A stretch of 9,974 bases of DNA, taken from contig JAGHUB010000033.1 in the NCBI GenBank assembly GCA_018065025.1, positions 1-9,974 of the forward strand, read 5' to 3'. This stretch comes from Candidatus Equihabitans merdae (GTDB lineage: Bacteria; Bacillota; Clostridia; Lachnospirales; Lachnospiraceae). A program made the position numbers and the translations under genes. This document shows, piece by piece, positions 8,690 to 9,974 of the stretch. The notes beneath the pieces were generated by a model that ran no database searches, had not been told where the DNA came from, and was given only the letters and a program-made list of their open reading frames with translations. Each line of letters begins with the position of its first letter. The stretch's first letter is position 1.

Positions 8690-9974
8690 ATGAAAAAAGA
8701 ACTCGCAAAAACATATGATCCCAGCGGCATCGAAGATAAGCTGTATGAGAAATGGCTCAGCAAAGGTTATTTTCATGCCAAAGTAGATAAAGAAAAGAAA
8801 CCCTTCACCATCGTTATGCCGCCGCCCAACATCACAGGTCAGCTGCACATGGGTCACGCTCTGGACAACACTCTCCAGGACATCCTGATCCGTTGGAAAC
8901 GTATGCAGGGTTATGAAGCTCTGTGGCAGCCCGGCACAGACCATGCCGCCATCGCTACAGAAGTTAAGGTTATCGAACACCTGAAGAGTCAGGGCATCGA
9001 TAAAGATGAAATCGGCCGTGATGAATTCCTTAAGCACTGCTGGGAATGGCGTAAAGAGTACGGCGGTCGTATCGTAAAACAGCTCTACAAACTGGGCTCT
9101 TCCGCTGACTGGGAAAGAGAACGTTTCACCATGGATGAAGGCTGCTCAGAAGCTGTTCAGGAAGTCTTCATGCGCCTCTATGAAAAAGGCTACATCTACA
9201 AAGGCTCCCGTATCATCAACTGGTGTCCGGTCTGCCAGACAAGTATCTCTGATGCTGAAGTAGAACACGAAGATCAGGCCGGTTTCTTCTGGCACATCAA
9301 TTATCCGGTAGTTGGCGAAGAAGGTCGTTTCGTTGAAATCGCCACAACACGTCCGGAAACTCTGATCGGTGATACAGCTGTTGCTGTTAACCCGGAAGAC
9401 GAACGCTATAAAGATATCGTTGGCAAGATGCTGAAACTGCCTCTGACCGATCGTGAGATCCCGGTTATCGCCGACGAATATGTTGATGAAGAATTCGGTA
9501 CAGGCTGCGTTAAGATCACACCGGCTCATGACCCCAACGACTTTGAAGTTGGTAAGCGTCACAACCTGGAAGAAATCAACATTCTGAACGATGATGCTAC
9601 CATGAACAATCTGTGCGGCAAGTATGCCGGCATGGATCGTTATGAAGCCCGTAAGGCTATGGTCCAGGATCTGGAAGACCAGGGCCTGCTGGTCAAGGTT
9701 GTTCCTCATACACATGCTGTTGGTACACATGACCGCTGCGGCACAACTGTTGAACCCATGATCAAGCCCCAGTGGTTCGTTAAGATGGGTGAAATGGCCA
9801 AGGGCGCTATCGAAGCTCTGAACAATGGCGATCTGACATTCGTTCCGGAACGTTTCGATAAGACATACCTTAACTGGCTTAACAATATCCGCGACTGGTG
9901 TATCTCACGTCAGCTGTGGTGGGGTCATCGTATCCCGGCTTATGATTGTCCGGATTGCGGCAAGACCACCGTTT
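8690..9974 (+). CDS. valS: Valine--tRNA ligase, N-terminal 428 residues (cut by window edge)
   Basis: ValRS charges tRNA-Val with valine and edits misactivated threonine. The frame stays open to the last base, so about half of the protein is visible. The class I signature is [17 protein letters not shown] at residues 44-60, with HMGH (53-56) as the HIGH motif, followed by [13 protein letters not shown] (79-91). The CP1 editing domain is seen in [18 protein letters not shown] (218-235) and [15 protein letters not shown] (270-284). Return to the catalytic core is marked by [20 protein letters not shown] (401-420) and the CPDCG zinc-type pair. The KMSKS loop, anticodon-binding domain and C-terminal coiled coil lie beyond the edge. 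The ATG at 8690 has AAGGA at 8675-8679 (ten bases away) and AAGG closer in. The 29-base gap after telA leaves no space for a T-box leader. Confidence 0.98.
   Translation, partial: MKKELAKTYDPSGIEDKLYEKWLSKGYFHAKVDKEKKPFTIVMPPPNITGQLHMGHALDNTLQDILIRWKRMQGYEALWQPGTDHAAIATEVKVIEHLKSQGIDKDEIGRDEFLKHCWEWRKEYGGRIVKQLYKLGSSADWERERFTMDEGCSEAVQEVFMRLYEKGYIYKGSRIINWCPVCQTSISDAEVEHEDQAGFFWHINYPVVGEEGRFVEIATTRPETLIGDTAVAVNPEDERYKDIVGKMLKLPLTDREIPVIADEYVDEEFGTGCVKITPAHDPNDFEVGKRHNLEEINILNDDATMNNLCGKYAGMDRYEARKAMVQDLEDQGLLVKVVPHTHAVGTHDRCGTTVEPMIKPQWFVKMGEMAKGAIEALNNGDLTFVPERFDKTYLNWLNNIRDWCISRQLWWGHRIPAYDCPDCGKTTV

Overview
This window looks like ordinary chromosome of an anaerobic, low-to-moderate GC Firmicute, most likely class Clostridia and plausibly Lachnospiraceae. 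That is inferred from protein features: a three-repeat S1-domain protein ending in a SLLAGLKL-type tail, a SecA with a CxCx8CH zinc tail, an XpaC/TelA gene pair, and strong AGGAGG-type ribosome binding sites. The HypF fragment implies that the organism matures a [NiFe] hydrogenase. I see no rRNA, tRNA, CRISPR array, insertion sequence, integrase or phage gene.

Layout. Bases 1-600 hold the 3' end of hypF. A short intergenic gap with a probable promoter leads into secA (726-3311), the ATPase of the Sec export pathway. About 90 bases later comes a small flavodoxin-like gene (3404-3913). It ends at a strong 12-bp terminator hairpin (3947-3977), which sits between convergent genes and may serve both strands. 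The next gene, on the minus strand (4056-4961), encodes an S1-type RNA-binding protein. A divergent intergenic region (4962-5162) carries promoter candidates for both directions.

From 5163 to the right edge every gene is on the plus strand with short gaps or an overlap and no visible terminator. They are two small four-helix membrane proteins of the SMR/EamA type (5163-5564 and 5554-5898), an XpaC-like membrane protein (5928-7409), a TelA/YaaN-family protein (7452-8660) and the start of valyl-tRNA synthetase (8690 to the edge). They read as one probable transcription unit. It links a two-subunit transporter, a poorly understood envelope/toxic-anion stress pair and a housekeeping aminoacyl-tRNA synthetase.

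Most genes are recognisable housekeeping families, so no wholly new system is evident. The parts most worth a second look are the XpaC-like protein, whose architecture is unusually elaborate (disordered N-terminus, membrane hairpin, winged-helix-like segment, XpaC region), its tight pairing with TelA, and the fact that valS follows them with no room for its own T-box leader.
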